Shown one piece after another: positions 34,254-41,810 of a DNA stretch of 64,000 nt (position 1 is the stretch's first letter; each line of letters begins with the position of its first letter). The position numbers and the translations under genes were made by a program. Location: the NCBI GenBank assembly GCA_023410645.1, contig JAEYPQ010000018.1, positions 62,001-126,000 of the forward strand, written 5' to 3'. This DNA comes from Bacillota bacterium. GTDB taxonomy: Bacteria > Bacillota > Clostridia > TANB77 > CAG-465. The notes below the pieces were generated by a model that was given only the letters and a program-made list of their open reading frames with translations, made no database searches and had not been told where the DNA came from.

Positions 34254-34543
34254 ATTTTTGACATCTCCTTCACTAATTCAGAGTAATTTATAGATTCCTT
34301 ACCATATATATAACTTGATTTTGTGAGTTGATTTATATTATTTCCTATTTTTTTTAACTGATAAATTATTTCATCTAAATTGTCTATAACTATTAGTTTT
34401 TTATTTTTAATGCAATAGTTAATATATTTACTTTTAGATATTTTAAGTTTAGTAGAATTAGATATAATATCATTATATATTTTTTCATCAACTCTAAACG
34501 ATAGTTTATAATCTTTTTTATTTATATAAATCACACCTTTCAA
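34211..34543 (-). CDS. MobC-like mobilization accessory protein
   Basis: The protein (up to 110 residues) has a ribbon-helix-helix-like N-terminus (LSFRVDEKIYNDIISNS) and the motif LKKIGNNINQLTK typical of MobC/relaxosome proteins, which open oriT DNA for the relaxase. The start is uncertain: TTG 34543 has no ribosome binding site, whereas AAAGGTG at 34534-34540 would favour a non-standard start a few codons later. It is coupled to the relaxase gene. Confidence 0.8.
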   Translation of the reverse strand: MKGVIYINKKDYKLSFRVDEKIYNDIISNSTKLKISKSKYINYCIKNKKLIVIDNLDEIIYQLKKIGNNINQLTKSSYIYGKESINYSELVKEMSKIWQSLNVLISKKGI

Positions 34544-34544
34544 A

Positions 34545-34616
34545 ATGGGGTTTGGGGCATTGCCCCATACGTTATAATTGTATTTGATAAGGACTTTGTC
34601 CTACAAATACGAAGCT
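34545..34616. other. oriT candidate
   Basis: Just upstream of the MobC-like gene lie GGGGCATTGCCCC (34553-34566 area) and a nested inverted repeat: GTATTTG and CAAATAC enclosing AGGAC-TTT-GTCCT. Inverted repeats next to mobC and the relaxase gene are typical of a transfer origin. Locally GC-rich palindromes stand out in this AT-rich DNA. The nick site cannot be located from sequence. Confidence 0.5.
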
Positions 34617-34638
34617 TGCCTACAAATAAATAGCATAT

Positions 34639-35604
34639 TTATTCTAGCTCTTGTTCTTCACTGTCATGGTAAAATTGGTTAAAAAAATCATCAGTATATT
34701 TACGTGAAATATTAACTGATGATTTAGATTTTCTATTATAAAATTTACTATTTGTATTAACTATATTATCAACTAAACTGTTATATATACAAGTTGATAA
34801 ATAACCGGAATAATTCGTTATTTCATTGTTCTTTTCTAAAAAGATATTAACAACTTGCTCTATATGACTATCATTTAATTCATATAATCTACTTCTTATT
34901 TTTTCTTTTGGTATAGTAGAATTAATAAGTTTTAACTCTTTCATATAATAAAGTTTATTTATTGCTTTATCTAATATTTGAGATAGACTAGTGTTATTTA
35001 TTATTTCATTATTATATTTTGATAAATTAATCTCCTTTTTAATATAATATAAATTTTCTTCATCTGTATTTTTAAATTTGTTATGTTTCTGTTCTTCCTG
35101 AAGAATATTATCAGTATCAATATTATTAGTATAGATAGGGTTTAAATTCTTTACCTCTTGAGACTTAGATTCTATACTTCTAGAAGTATAGTTTTTAAAC
35201 TTCTGATTTTCTAATGTATTTGATACTGTTTTTTTTATTTCAATTTCTTCATGTTCAATCTTGCCTATGTATATCAGATTAGGATTTCCTTGTCCTTGTT
35301 TTTGTTCAAAAATTAATCCAACTTTATTTAGTTCTTTAAAAATATTAGTTACTGTCACCTTTGAAATACACAGTTCTTTCATTAATTCTTCACGAGTGAA
35401 TATCAAATATACTTCACCTTTGCCATTTACCCAATTATTTATTTTAGATAATTCTAATCGATCCAATAAAAAAGCATAAGCTATTTTAGTGCCTATGCTA
35501 GTTGTAGTAGAATATTTAGGATTACTAAATAATTCTTTTGGCAATTGATAGAATTTATGTGTTGTTACTTCATTTATTTTATATAGTTCTATATTATTAT
35601 TCAT
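34639..35604 (-). CDS. replication initiator, RepA N-terminal domain family
   Basis: The 321-residue protein starts with the RepA_N pattern (FYQLPKELFSNPKYSTTTSIGTKIAYAFLLDR, then WVNGKGEVYLIFTREELMKEL and VTVTNIFKELNKVGLI), a winged helix that binds replication origins. The linker is low-complexity. ATG 35604 is 7 nt after AAAGGTGG; a start at 35628 was rejected. In integrated elements such a protein supports rolling-circle or theta replication after excision. Confidence 0.85.
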   Translation of the reverse strand: MNNNIELYKINEVTTHKFYQLPKELFSNPKYSTTTSIGTKIAYAFLLDRLELSKINNWVNGKGEVYLIFTREELMKELCISKVTVTNIFKELNKVGLIFEQKQGQGNPNLIYIGKIEHEEIEIKKTVSNTLENQKFKNYTSRSIESKSQEVKNLNPIYTNNIDTDNILQEEQKHNKFKNTDEENLYYIKKEINLSKYNNEIINNTSLSQILDKAINKLYYMKELKLINSTIPKEKIRSRLYELNDSHIEQVVNIFLEKNNEITNYSGYLSTCIYNSLVDNIVNTNSKFYNRKSKSSVNISRKYTDDFFNQFYHDSEEQELE

Positions 35605-35698
35605 AAAATTTCCACCTTTAATTTTCAAATAAAAAACACACTAAGTAAATACTTAATGTGTAAATCTTATAGTAGAGTTACCATATTTTTTGAAAAAA

Positions 35699-35727
35699 GT
35701 TCTAACAAAAATTCTTAGAGTTCTAAC
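35699..35727 (+). repeat. GTTCTAAC repeats, right end of the element
   Basis: GTTCTAAC occurs at 35699-35706 and 35720-35727, in the same orientation as the pair at the left end. The rest of 35605-35892 is AT-rich and holds the repA promoter region, without a clear -35/-10. Confidence 0.5.
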
Positions 35728-35892
35728 ATTTTATTCAAAAAAAATTTATTTTTTAAAAATCTATAAATCATTAAAAACAAAATATTTATAGACATTATAT
35801 ACTGTAGATATGTTATTTTCTTACATTTTTAACTATTGTTAAAATATAATAAATGTGATTAAAATACAATATCTATTAAATATATTTGAAAA

Positions 35893-35949
35893 CTTAAAAT
35901 CCTGCGAGGGTTAAACCTCGTACCGGTTCGACCCCGGTCTTTCGCACCA
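35893..35949 (+). repeat. att site, right (displaced 3' half of tRNA-Leu)
   Basis: This direct copy of 30461-30517 lacks the 5' half of a tRNA. The variable-arm stem is CGAGG/CCTCG here and CGGGA/TCCCG in the intact gene. Two base pairs differ, and each change is matched by its partner, so both versions fold. The T arm and CCA are identical. Confidence 0.92.
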
Positions 35950-36072
35950 AACCTACAGTAGACGGTGTTTTGCAATACTGAATCTATTGAAAAAGTGCTT
36001 AAAAAGCACGTAAGAATATTTCTATAAAAAGAGATAATCTTGCGTGTCTTTTGCGTATTTTTTAAAAGTAAT

Positions 36073-36396
36073 TTAATATGGATAATTGTTATTTTCATCA
36101 ACACTCTTTGTACATAAAAAAAATAGTATTATTATAAAACCAGCAAAAGGAATAAAAATTATAAAAAACCACAAACCACTTCTATTGATATCATGTAATC
36201 TTCTAATAAATAATGTTAACATTGGTAAACTTGTTACTAGTAAATATAATCCTAGTAGGTCACTATCATTTCTAAATATAAAAGATATAACAAAAATGAC
36301 TATAATGTTAACTAAATATGCCATCCAATATTCTTTTCTTGTTGACCTTCCTGAAGAATTAAAACAATTTTTCCACATTGAAATATATTCTGACAT
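36073..36396 (-). CDS. DUF805 family membrane protein
   Basis: The 107-residue protein begins with the soluble motif NCFNSSGRSTRKEYWMAYL, followed by about three membrane helices and the family motif FIRRLHDINRSGLWFF, ending in NNNYPY. This matches DUF805 (YhaH-like) proteins of unknown function. GGAGGTG lies 6 nt before ATG 36396. It is just outside the right att site. Confidence 0.88.
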   Translation of the reverse strand: MSEYISMWKNCFNSSGRSTRKEYWMAYLVNIIVIFVISFIFRNDSDLLGLYLLVTSLPMLTLFIRRLHDINRSGLWFFIIFIPFAGFIIILFFLCTKSVDENNNYPY

Positions 36397-36554
36397 CAGC
36401 AGCACCTCCATATGGCTAGAGTATCATATTTTATTTATTTTTGCAAGTGCATAGATGGAATATAAAAAAAGATTCTACAAATAAATTCAAATAACTACAA
36501 AAATTTCATAAAAAGAAATAACCTTGTATTTTAAAAGAAAAGGAGTTAAAAATA

Positions 36555-36728
36555 TTGATAAATTTTAATAATAATGTAGATATTTCTATTGATGAAGAAT
36601 TTTATAAATAGTTGCTTAGCAAAAAAATTAGATCAAGTTCAATTATATACTATAAAAATTCTTGGAAAATATTTAAAGGGTTTACAGGTAATATTGAACT
36701 TAAAGAATTAAACAAATTTTTAATATAA
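36555..36728 (+). pseudogene. small ORF interrupted by an in-frame TAG
   Basis: AAAAGGAG lies 9 nt before TTG 36555. The frame reads 18 codons (INFNNNVDISIDEEFYK), then TAG at 36609-36611, then 38 more codons (LLSKKIRSSSIIYYK onwards) to TAA at 36726-36728. The TAG could be a mutated CAG. No family was recognised. It may be a dying gene of an older insertion. Confidence 0.35.
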
Positions 36729-36787
36729 GTGTATATAAGATTTTCCTTTTTCATAAACTATTACCTCTTTAGATTACCATTGAAAAT

Positions 36788-36828
36788 AGTAGTATATTAA
36801 TTAATATACTACTTATTGTCAATTGACA
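36788..36828. repeat. two adjacent perfect palindromes
   Basis: A 26-nt palindrome (arm AGTAGTATATTAA, 36788-36813) is followed 3 nt later by TGTCAATTGACA (36817-36828). No T-run follows the first, so it is not a plain terminator. They may be regulator sites or relics. The rest of 36397-36998 is AT-rich with only the interrupted ORF and the promoter listed here. Confidence 0.4.
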
Positions 36829-36920
36829 TGAAATCATTTCTTAAAAATTCAAAATTGAGATAATTAATATTAAATTATAATAATTAAATAAAATATTTTA
36901 TTATGCATATTTTATATATC

Positions 36921-36948
36921 ACGTTTGAATGTAGACAGGCATATATTA
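36921..36948 (+). promoter_or_regulatory. sigma-K-like promoter of the Cys-rich protein
   Basis: AC (36921-36922), 17 bp and CATATATTA (36940-36948) match the sigma-K consensus known from Bacillus (AC, 17 bp, CATANNNTA) exactly. No good sigma-A pair was found here. Late mother-cell expression is inferred. Confidence 0.45.
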
Positions 36949-36998
36949 TAGTATAAAGCAGATCAACTGTTTTAATAATTGTGGAAGGGAGCATTGAA

Positions 36999-37262
36999 AT
37001 GCAAAATAGAAGATGTGGTAATTGCGGATGTAATAATAATTATTCACAAGAATATCAAAATAATTATAATGAAGAAGAAAAAGTACAACCTAGAGATTTT
37101 GAATATGAAAATGAAGATTATAATAACAATTCTTATCAAAAATTTGAAAAATGTCCAAAAGAGCATTGCCAATATTTTAAAGAAAATAAATATTGGGTTG
37201 AAGAATGCGTTTGGAAAAAATGTTGTAAATTTAGACCAATATCTGGCCCAAAATATAACTAA
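36999..37262 (+). CDS. small Cys-rich protein, probable spore-coat type
   Basis: The 87-residue product has Cys clusters at both ends (RRCGNCGCNNNYS, and CPKEHCQYF...ECVWKKCCKF) around an acidic, Asn/Tyr-rich middle. GGAAGGGAG lies 8 nt before ATG 36999. The composition and the sigma-K-like promoter fit a late spore surface protein, but no family was recognised. An overlapping open frame (36979-37272) is Lys/Ile-rich and was judged a shadow. Confidence 0.7.
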   Translation: MQNRRCGNCGCNNNYSQEYQNNYNEEEKVQPRDFEYENEDYNNNSYQKFEKCPKEHCQYFKENKYWVEECVWKKCCKFRPISGPKYN

Positions 37263-37600
37263 CATTAGGTAAACAATGTACACAAAAGTAAAAATAAATT
37301 TACCTTTTATTAATATAATTTTAATTCATAAATGGCAGATTTATAAAATATGTATATAAAGGAGGATGCCCGAAGAAACAGACATCCTCATAGATTATAT
37401 ACAACTATTTTGCAGATGGTACCTATACAATACAAAAATATAAATTAATACATATAATGATTATATTTTTTATTACCATAATTATATTTAATACCATATT
37501 TTCTTTTTACATTTTCCCTAAATCAGTATTACTTGAATTTTTAACTTGGTTATTGTTCGTATAAAATTTTTATATATTATAAAAATATACATAAATAGAA

Positions 37601-37640
37601 CTTAAAATTCTGTAGAAGTTAATTTAGTACTGATTTATTG
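37601..37640 (+). repeat. decayed third copy of the tRNA-Leu 3' half
   Basis: Starting with CTTAAAATTCTG, this stretch aligns with the att sites. The first 20 columns match in 16, and all four differences are C-to-T or G-to-A. With one gap the next 18 columns match in 10, including GTAC-G. It could be the right end of an older element at the same tRNA. Confidence 0.45.
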
Positions 37641-37651
37641 CTTTATTTTGA

Positions 37652-37680
37652 TCCTAGCTATTTGAGCTAGGACCTTTTTA
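37652..37680 (+). terminator. orphan terminator-like hairpin
   Basis: TCCTAGCT pairs with AGCTAGGA around a short loop, followed by CCTTTTT. No gene lies directly before it; it may have served a lost gene or tRNA. Confidence 0.6.
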
Positions 37681-37888
37681 TGGTATGAATATAAAGATAT
37701 TTTAGTAGGTTATTTTTAAAACTTCCTTCACATAAATAATTAAAATAAGAATAGTTAGGATTGGTTAATATAAGATATTCACAAGTTTAGTCACTTATTT
37801 ATGCAAATATAATGTAATATAATGATAAATTTTAAAATATATTAGTATAGTATAAGTATAAATAAATACATATTTTTCAAAATGGGAA

Positions 37889-38960
37889 GTGATTTTCTTG
37901 TTTTTATTCGTTATCCAAGCTAAAAAGATTTTAATCTTTACAATATGTTTAGCAATGATAGTTTTATTTTTTTTCACATTTATAAATATTGTTTTTAATC
38001 AAAGTATTACTGTTGCCACAAATGAGGAAGGTAAAACATATATAAAATGGGTTAGTTTTAATGTCACTTATCCTGCATTGAAAAAGGCACTTGATATAGA
38101 TATATCATCACATAATTATGAGGATGTGTATAAATATGATTGGGTACAAATATTATCATATTTAGGTGCAAAATATGGTGGTAATTTTACAAAGTATAAA
38201 GAAAGTGATATGGATGCATTTATAAATAGAATTGCAGCAGGTGAAACAATAGAAGATATAACTAAAGATATGAAATATTATAGCTATTATCTAGAAGCAT
38301 ATACAGCTGTAATTGGAGGATTCATTGGCAATTATAGAATACAAGTTCCAAATGAAAATGGTGAATTGGTTTGGCAAGATAAATATGGACTGAAAGTGTT
38401 TTCACCAATAGCACAAGGATATTACTATAATGATTATGATGATTTTGGTTCCCGGAAGAGAATATGGATATAAAAGGAAACATTTGGGTCACGATATGTT
38501 TGGAAATGTTGGAACCCCAATCATATGTGTTGAATCTGGCGTTGTTGAAGAATTGGGCTGGAATAGATATGGTGGATGGAGAATAGGTATTAGAAGCTTT
38601 GATACTAAAAGATATTATTACTATGCTCATTTAAGAAAGGATTATCCATATGTTCAAGGATTAGAAAAAGGTCAAGTAGTAAAAGCTGGTGATGTAATAG
38701 GGTATCTGGGTATGACGGGATATAGTATAAAAGAAAATGTTAATAATATAGAAAAAAGTCATTTACATTTTGGGACTCAACTAATATTTGATGAATCTCA
38801 AAAGGATGGAATAAATCAAATTTGGATAGATGAATATGCCATAACAAGATTATTATCACAAAATAGATCTAAAGTTCAAAAGGTATCAGGTACTAAAGAA
38901 TACAAGAGGGTGTACGACTTTTCTGAACAAAGCGTGGAAATTTATAATAAGAGTGAATAG
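37889..38960 (+). pseudogene. M23-family murein peptidase, split by a frameshift
   Basis: The first frame (37889-38473) has a membrane helix near the N-terminus and runs to GLKVFSPIAQGYYY. The second frame, open at 38430-38960, resumes with GREYGYKRKHLGHDMFG and carries the zinc motifs HLGHD (HxxxD) and HLHFG (HxH) of LytM-type endopeptidases. Removing one C from the CCC at 38451-38453 joins them into one protein of about 355 residues. It would cut peptide cross-links in peptidoglycan, perhaps in sporulation like SpoIIQ relatives. TTG 37898 after GGAAGTGA is an alternative start. Confidence 0.8.
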
Positions 38961-38985
38961 CTTAATTGTAATAAAATATGAGTTT

Positions 38986-39025
38986 AAACTAAATCAGAAG
39001 ATATCTTCTGATTTAGTTTATTTTT
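38986..39025 (+). terminator. terminator of the M23 peptidase gene
   Basis: Arms AAACTAAATCAGAAGAT and ATCTTCTGATTTAGTTT form a perfect 17-bp inverted repeat, followed by ATTTTT. Confidence 0.85.
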
Positions 39026-39112
39026 ATAATTAATTATGCTTGGACTATAATGTACTCACTTTTTTTTATATGAAACATAAAATATAATTATAGGCTTGAA
39101 AGGTGGAATAAA

Positions 39113-40132
39113 ATGCAAATTAAGAAGAAAAAATCAGAAAAAGTGGTACAATCCTTTAGGGATGATATCTTATTAGATAATACAAAAGAAAATATTAATC
39201 ATGTCGATGTAGAATTTAAAAACTTTGTAGATTTTCTAAGAGAAAAAAATTTATCAGATTTGCAATATATAATAAAGCATAATTTTGAATATATAAGTAA
39301 ATATGATAAAGCAAATTATATAAGAATAACTGATTATTATAATCAGGCAAAATTATGGGGTACAATAAATTTAGAAAATGAGGATTATGAATTAATAAAT
39401 AATAATGCTGAGGCTTTAGTAGAGCACTTACAAGATATAGAGTGGTTATATAGTAGACTTGGTGATTATAGATCAAAAAAAATATTATTAGCAATTCTTA
39501 ATTATTGGCTTAAATTAGATTATAAGAGAATATCACAAATACAAGATAAAAATTATGCACAATACTTTGATTTAGATTTAGTAAGTTGCAATAAAGATGA
39601 AGTATTTGTTGATATAGGTGGTTTCATTGGAGATACACTAATTAGTTATTCAAATGCATTTGGTAAGGAAAATTATAAGAATTTATATTGTTATGAAATA
39701 GTACCAACAAATATAGAATATATAAAAGCCAATGTAGATCGCTTTAAACTTGAAAATGTAATTGTTAGAGAAAAAGGTGTAAGTGATAAAAAAGGTGTGC
39801 TATATCTTTCTGATGATGAATTATCTTCAATAAGTCAGTTACATGAAGAAGGAAAGATAGAAGTTGAAACTGTTACTATTGATGAAGATATAAAAGGAAG
39901 GGTATCTTTTATAAAAATGGATATTGAAGGGGCAGAGGAAAAGGCATTAATTGGGTGTAGAAAGAAAATAGAAGAATATCATCCAAAACTTTCCCTTAGC
40001 GTATATCATAATAATAATCATCTTTGGAAACTGGCAAGAATCATAGATGAAATAGATCCAGATTATAAGTTCTATTTACGTTACTATGGTGGAGTAATGT
40101 TACCAACAGAATATTTACTTTATGCAATATAA
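39113..40132 (+). CDS. FkbM-family methyltransferase
   Basis: The 339-residue protein has a helical N-terminal region of about 150 residues and then a SAM-dependent fold: EVFVDIGGFIGDTL (motif I), LYCYEIVPTNIEYIKANV and the FkbM signature FIKMDIEGAEEKALIG. FkbM enzymes O-methylate sugars or polyketides. The substrate here is unknown and no glycan cluster is adjacent. GAAAGGTGG precedes the ATG. Confidence 0.88.
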   Translation: MQIKKKKSEKVVQSFRDDILLDNTKENINHVDVEFKNFVDFLREKNLSDLQYIIKHNFEYISKYDKANYIRITDYYNQAKLWGTINLENEDYELINNNAEALVEHLQDIEWLYSRLGDYRSKKILLAILNYWLKLDYKRISQIQDKNYAQYFDLDLVSCNKDEVFVDIGGFIGDTLISYSNAFGKENYKNLYCYEIVPTNIEYIKANVDRFKLENVIVREKGVSDKKGVLYLSDDELSSISQLHEEGKIEVETVTIDEDIKGRVSFIKMDIEGAEEKALIGCRKKIEEYHPKLSLSVYHNNNHLWKLARIIDEIDPDYKFYLRYYGGVMLPTEYLLYAI

Positions 40133-40140
40133 TAAAAAAT

Positions 40141-40172
40141 AAATCGGTTATTGATTAAATAACTGATTTTTT
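40141..40172 (+). terminator. terminator of the FkbM gene
   Basis: AAATCGGTTATT pairs with AATAACTGATTT (one G-U), followed by TTTT. Confidence 0.7.
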
Positions 40173-40223
40173 CATAGTCAATTTTAAACAAATTATTATT
40201 AAATTAATTCTATTGTGACAAAT

Positions 40224-40257
40224 TTCGACAAATTAATTTTTACATATATTTTATAAT
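40224..40257 (+). promoter_or_regulatory. Spo0A box and promoter before the anchored protein
   Basis: TTCGACA (40224-40230) is an exact Spo0A box. TATAAT lies at 40252-40257 with only a poor -35, which the box overlaps or adjoins. That arrangement fits promoters activated by Spo0A. Confidence 0.5.
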
Positions 40258-40300
40258 TTTTATAAAAGTATTTATTTTAGTATGTGTTTTTGGAGGATTT

Positions 40301-41758
40301 ATGAAAATGTTTAGATCGAAAAAGGGAATTTCAATATTTTCCATTATATTTATTGCTATAATTTTAACTATTACAATAACAATTTTTTATCTATTATATT
40401 TAGGCAGAGCCGAAAATGTATTTAAGATTGCAGTTGATACATTATCAAAAAGTTTAAGTGACTCTTTGGAGGATATTAGATCAGATGAAGTAATAAGTAT
40501 TCTTGATAATAATTCATTTGAAGCAAAGAGCAATATTTCTATTAATGCAAATTTTAATAGTCTAACCAATTTACAAGATAGAAAAATAGAAGAATTAATT
40601 AATAATTCTTCTATAGATGTTACTACAAAGTATAATAAAGACAATGAATATATGGAACAAAATATTATATATTCATATAATGGAAGCAAAGGTATGGAAG
40701 TAACTACATACTCTGACAATAACAATTCCTATTTATATTTAAATGATGTATTTGATAAATATATTTCAATTTCTGATTCTACTGGAATGGAAAGTATGAT
40801 GTTTAACAGTGTAGAATTAACTGAAAATGATTACAAGTATATAATATCAAAAATAAGAGAAGAATTTAATAAAATTTCTTTAAAGCCTTATGTTACCACA
40901 TTAAAAAATCAAGAAGTAACAATAGGTAGTGAAACAATAAAAACAAAAAAAGTAACCTTATTAATCGGTAAAATGATTCAAGAAGGTGCTTGTGATGATA
41001 TGATAAAAGAATTGAATAGTGATGATAAATTCATTGATATATTAATTAGATTCATAAATAATAAAGAATATGATACAAGAGATAAGGTTAAACAACTAAT
41101 AAATAATTCATTTGAATCATTTAAAAAATCAAATGATGTTAACAGTAAAATATCAATATATACAAAAGGTATATTAAATAGACCAGTTATGCTGGAAATT
41201 GGTGATGATAAGGGTAATATATTACAATTTACTGATTACAAGACAAAAGAACAGGACTTTAAAGTTTTAGTTAGAGAAAATGCAATTGATGTTTTGAATT
41301 TAACTTCTAAGGAAACTAGTAAAAATAATTATAATATAAATATAACAAGTAAGGATAACGAGTTCAATACTTTAAGTTGTAATGTAAATGGTGTTATATT
41401 GGATAATGAAATGAATTTAAAATATGATTTAAATGCTAATATAGGAAATTTACTTCAAAAGCAACAAATTAATCTATCTGGTGAATTAAAAACTAAGATT
41501 GTTTATAATAATGTAGATAAGTCTGCAAATGGAATGTTAGAATTCTCATTGAATTCAGATAAAATGGGGACTTTATCTTTAAAACTTACTAACGATATTA
41601 AAGTTAGTACAGAGTCAATTCAAATGCCATTTATATATTATACAGTTGGTGCCAGTGAATTAACAGATGCTGAATATGAGAAAATATTGTATAATATTAT
41701 TAAAAAATATCCTGCAATAGGAGAGATAGTAAACTACTTGAGTACCTCAATAATATAA
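40301..41758 (+). CDS. unknown membrane-anchored extracytoplasmic protein
   Basis: The 485-residue protein has one N-terminal membrane helix (ISIFSIIFIAIILTITITIFYLL) and a long outer region rich in Asn, Ser, Asp and Lys with alternating strand-like segments. It resembles Firmicute proteins of unknown function with repeated beta-rich domains (perhaps DUF6583-like), without a confident match. GGAGG precedes the ATG. The Spo0A box upstream suggests expression linked to the start of sporulation. Confidence 0.72.
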   Translation: MKMFRSKKGISIFSIIFIAIILTITITIFYLLYLGRAENVFKIAVDTLSKSLSDSLEDIRSDEVISILDNNSFEAKSNISINANFNSLTNLQDRKIEELINNSSIDVTTKYNKDNEYMEQNIIYSYNGSKGMEVTTYSDNNNSYLYLNDVFDKYISISDSTGMESMMFNSVELTENDYKYIISKIREEFNKISLKPYVTTLKNQEVTIGSETIKTKKVTLLIGKMIQEGACDDMIKELNSDDKFIDILIRFINNKEYDTRDKVKQLINNSFESFKKSNDVNSKISIYTKGILNRPVMLEIGDDKGNILQFTDYKTKEQDFKVLVRENAIDVLNLTSKETSKNNYNINITSKDNEFNTLSCNVNGVILDNEMNLKYDLNANIGNLLQKQQINLSGELKTKIVYNNVDKSANGMLEFSLNSDKMGTLSLKLTNDIKVSTESIQMPFIYYTVGASELTDAEYEKILYNIIKKYPAIGEIVNYLSTSII

Positions 41759-41775
41759 AATATATTAAGTAAATG

Positions 41776-41804
41776 AAAAGATAAGAGTATACTCTTATCT
41801 TTTT
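41776..41804. terminator. bidirectional terminator
   Basis: AAAAGATAAGAGTA pairs with TACTCTTATCTTTT between convergent genes. Confidence 0.85.
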
Positions 41805-41810
41805 AGTTTT

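Larger units (their letters stand above)
30461..35949. mobile_element. integrative mobilizable element in tRNA-Leu(UAA)
   Basis: A 5.4-kb block lies between the intact tRNA-Leu and a duplicate of its 3' half. In order it holds a fused XRE/integrase remnant, an unknown protein, an ECF sigma and anti-sigma pair, a relaxase with a nested ORF, a MobC-like protein, an oriT candidate and a RepA_N-type initiator. It has no conjugation channel genes, so it would have needed a helper element (IME). Because the integrase is reduced to its C-terminal end, it should now be unable to excise on its own. Confidence 0.85.
37263..37888. other. 626-nt gene-free region with a hairpin, a tRNA relic and a terminator
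   Basis: No gene was found. It holds a hairpin GAGGATG/CATCCTC at 37360-37392, a decayed copy of the tRNA-Leu 3' half (37601-37640), and a terminator-like hairpin at 37652-37680. The remainder is AT-rich without recognisable signals. It reads as decayed insertion DNA. Confidence 0.5.

Noticed and set aside
35859..36104. 81-codon minus-strand frame over the right att site
   Set aside because: It is the well-known spurious frame across a tRNA 3' end (product contains GAKDRGRTGTRFNP).
36555..36728. TAG read as pyrrolysine or glutamine
   Set aside because: No pyl genes or suppressor tRNA are seen, all other genes use TAG as a normal stop, and decay is simpler.
36979..37272. 97-codon frame overlapping the Cys-rich gene
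   Set aside because: Composition is almost only Lys and Ile, and the ribosome binding site and Cys pattern favour the other frame.
38430..38480. Programmed frameshift in the M23 peptidase gene
   Set aside because: No slippery heptamer with a downstream structure was recognised; a plain one-base insertion explains it.
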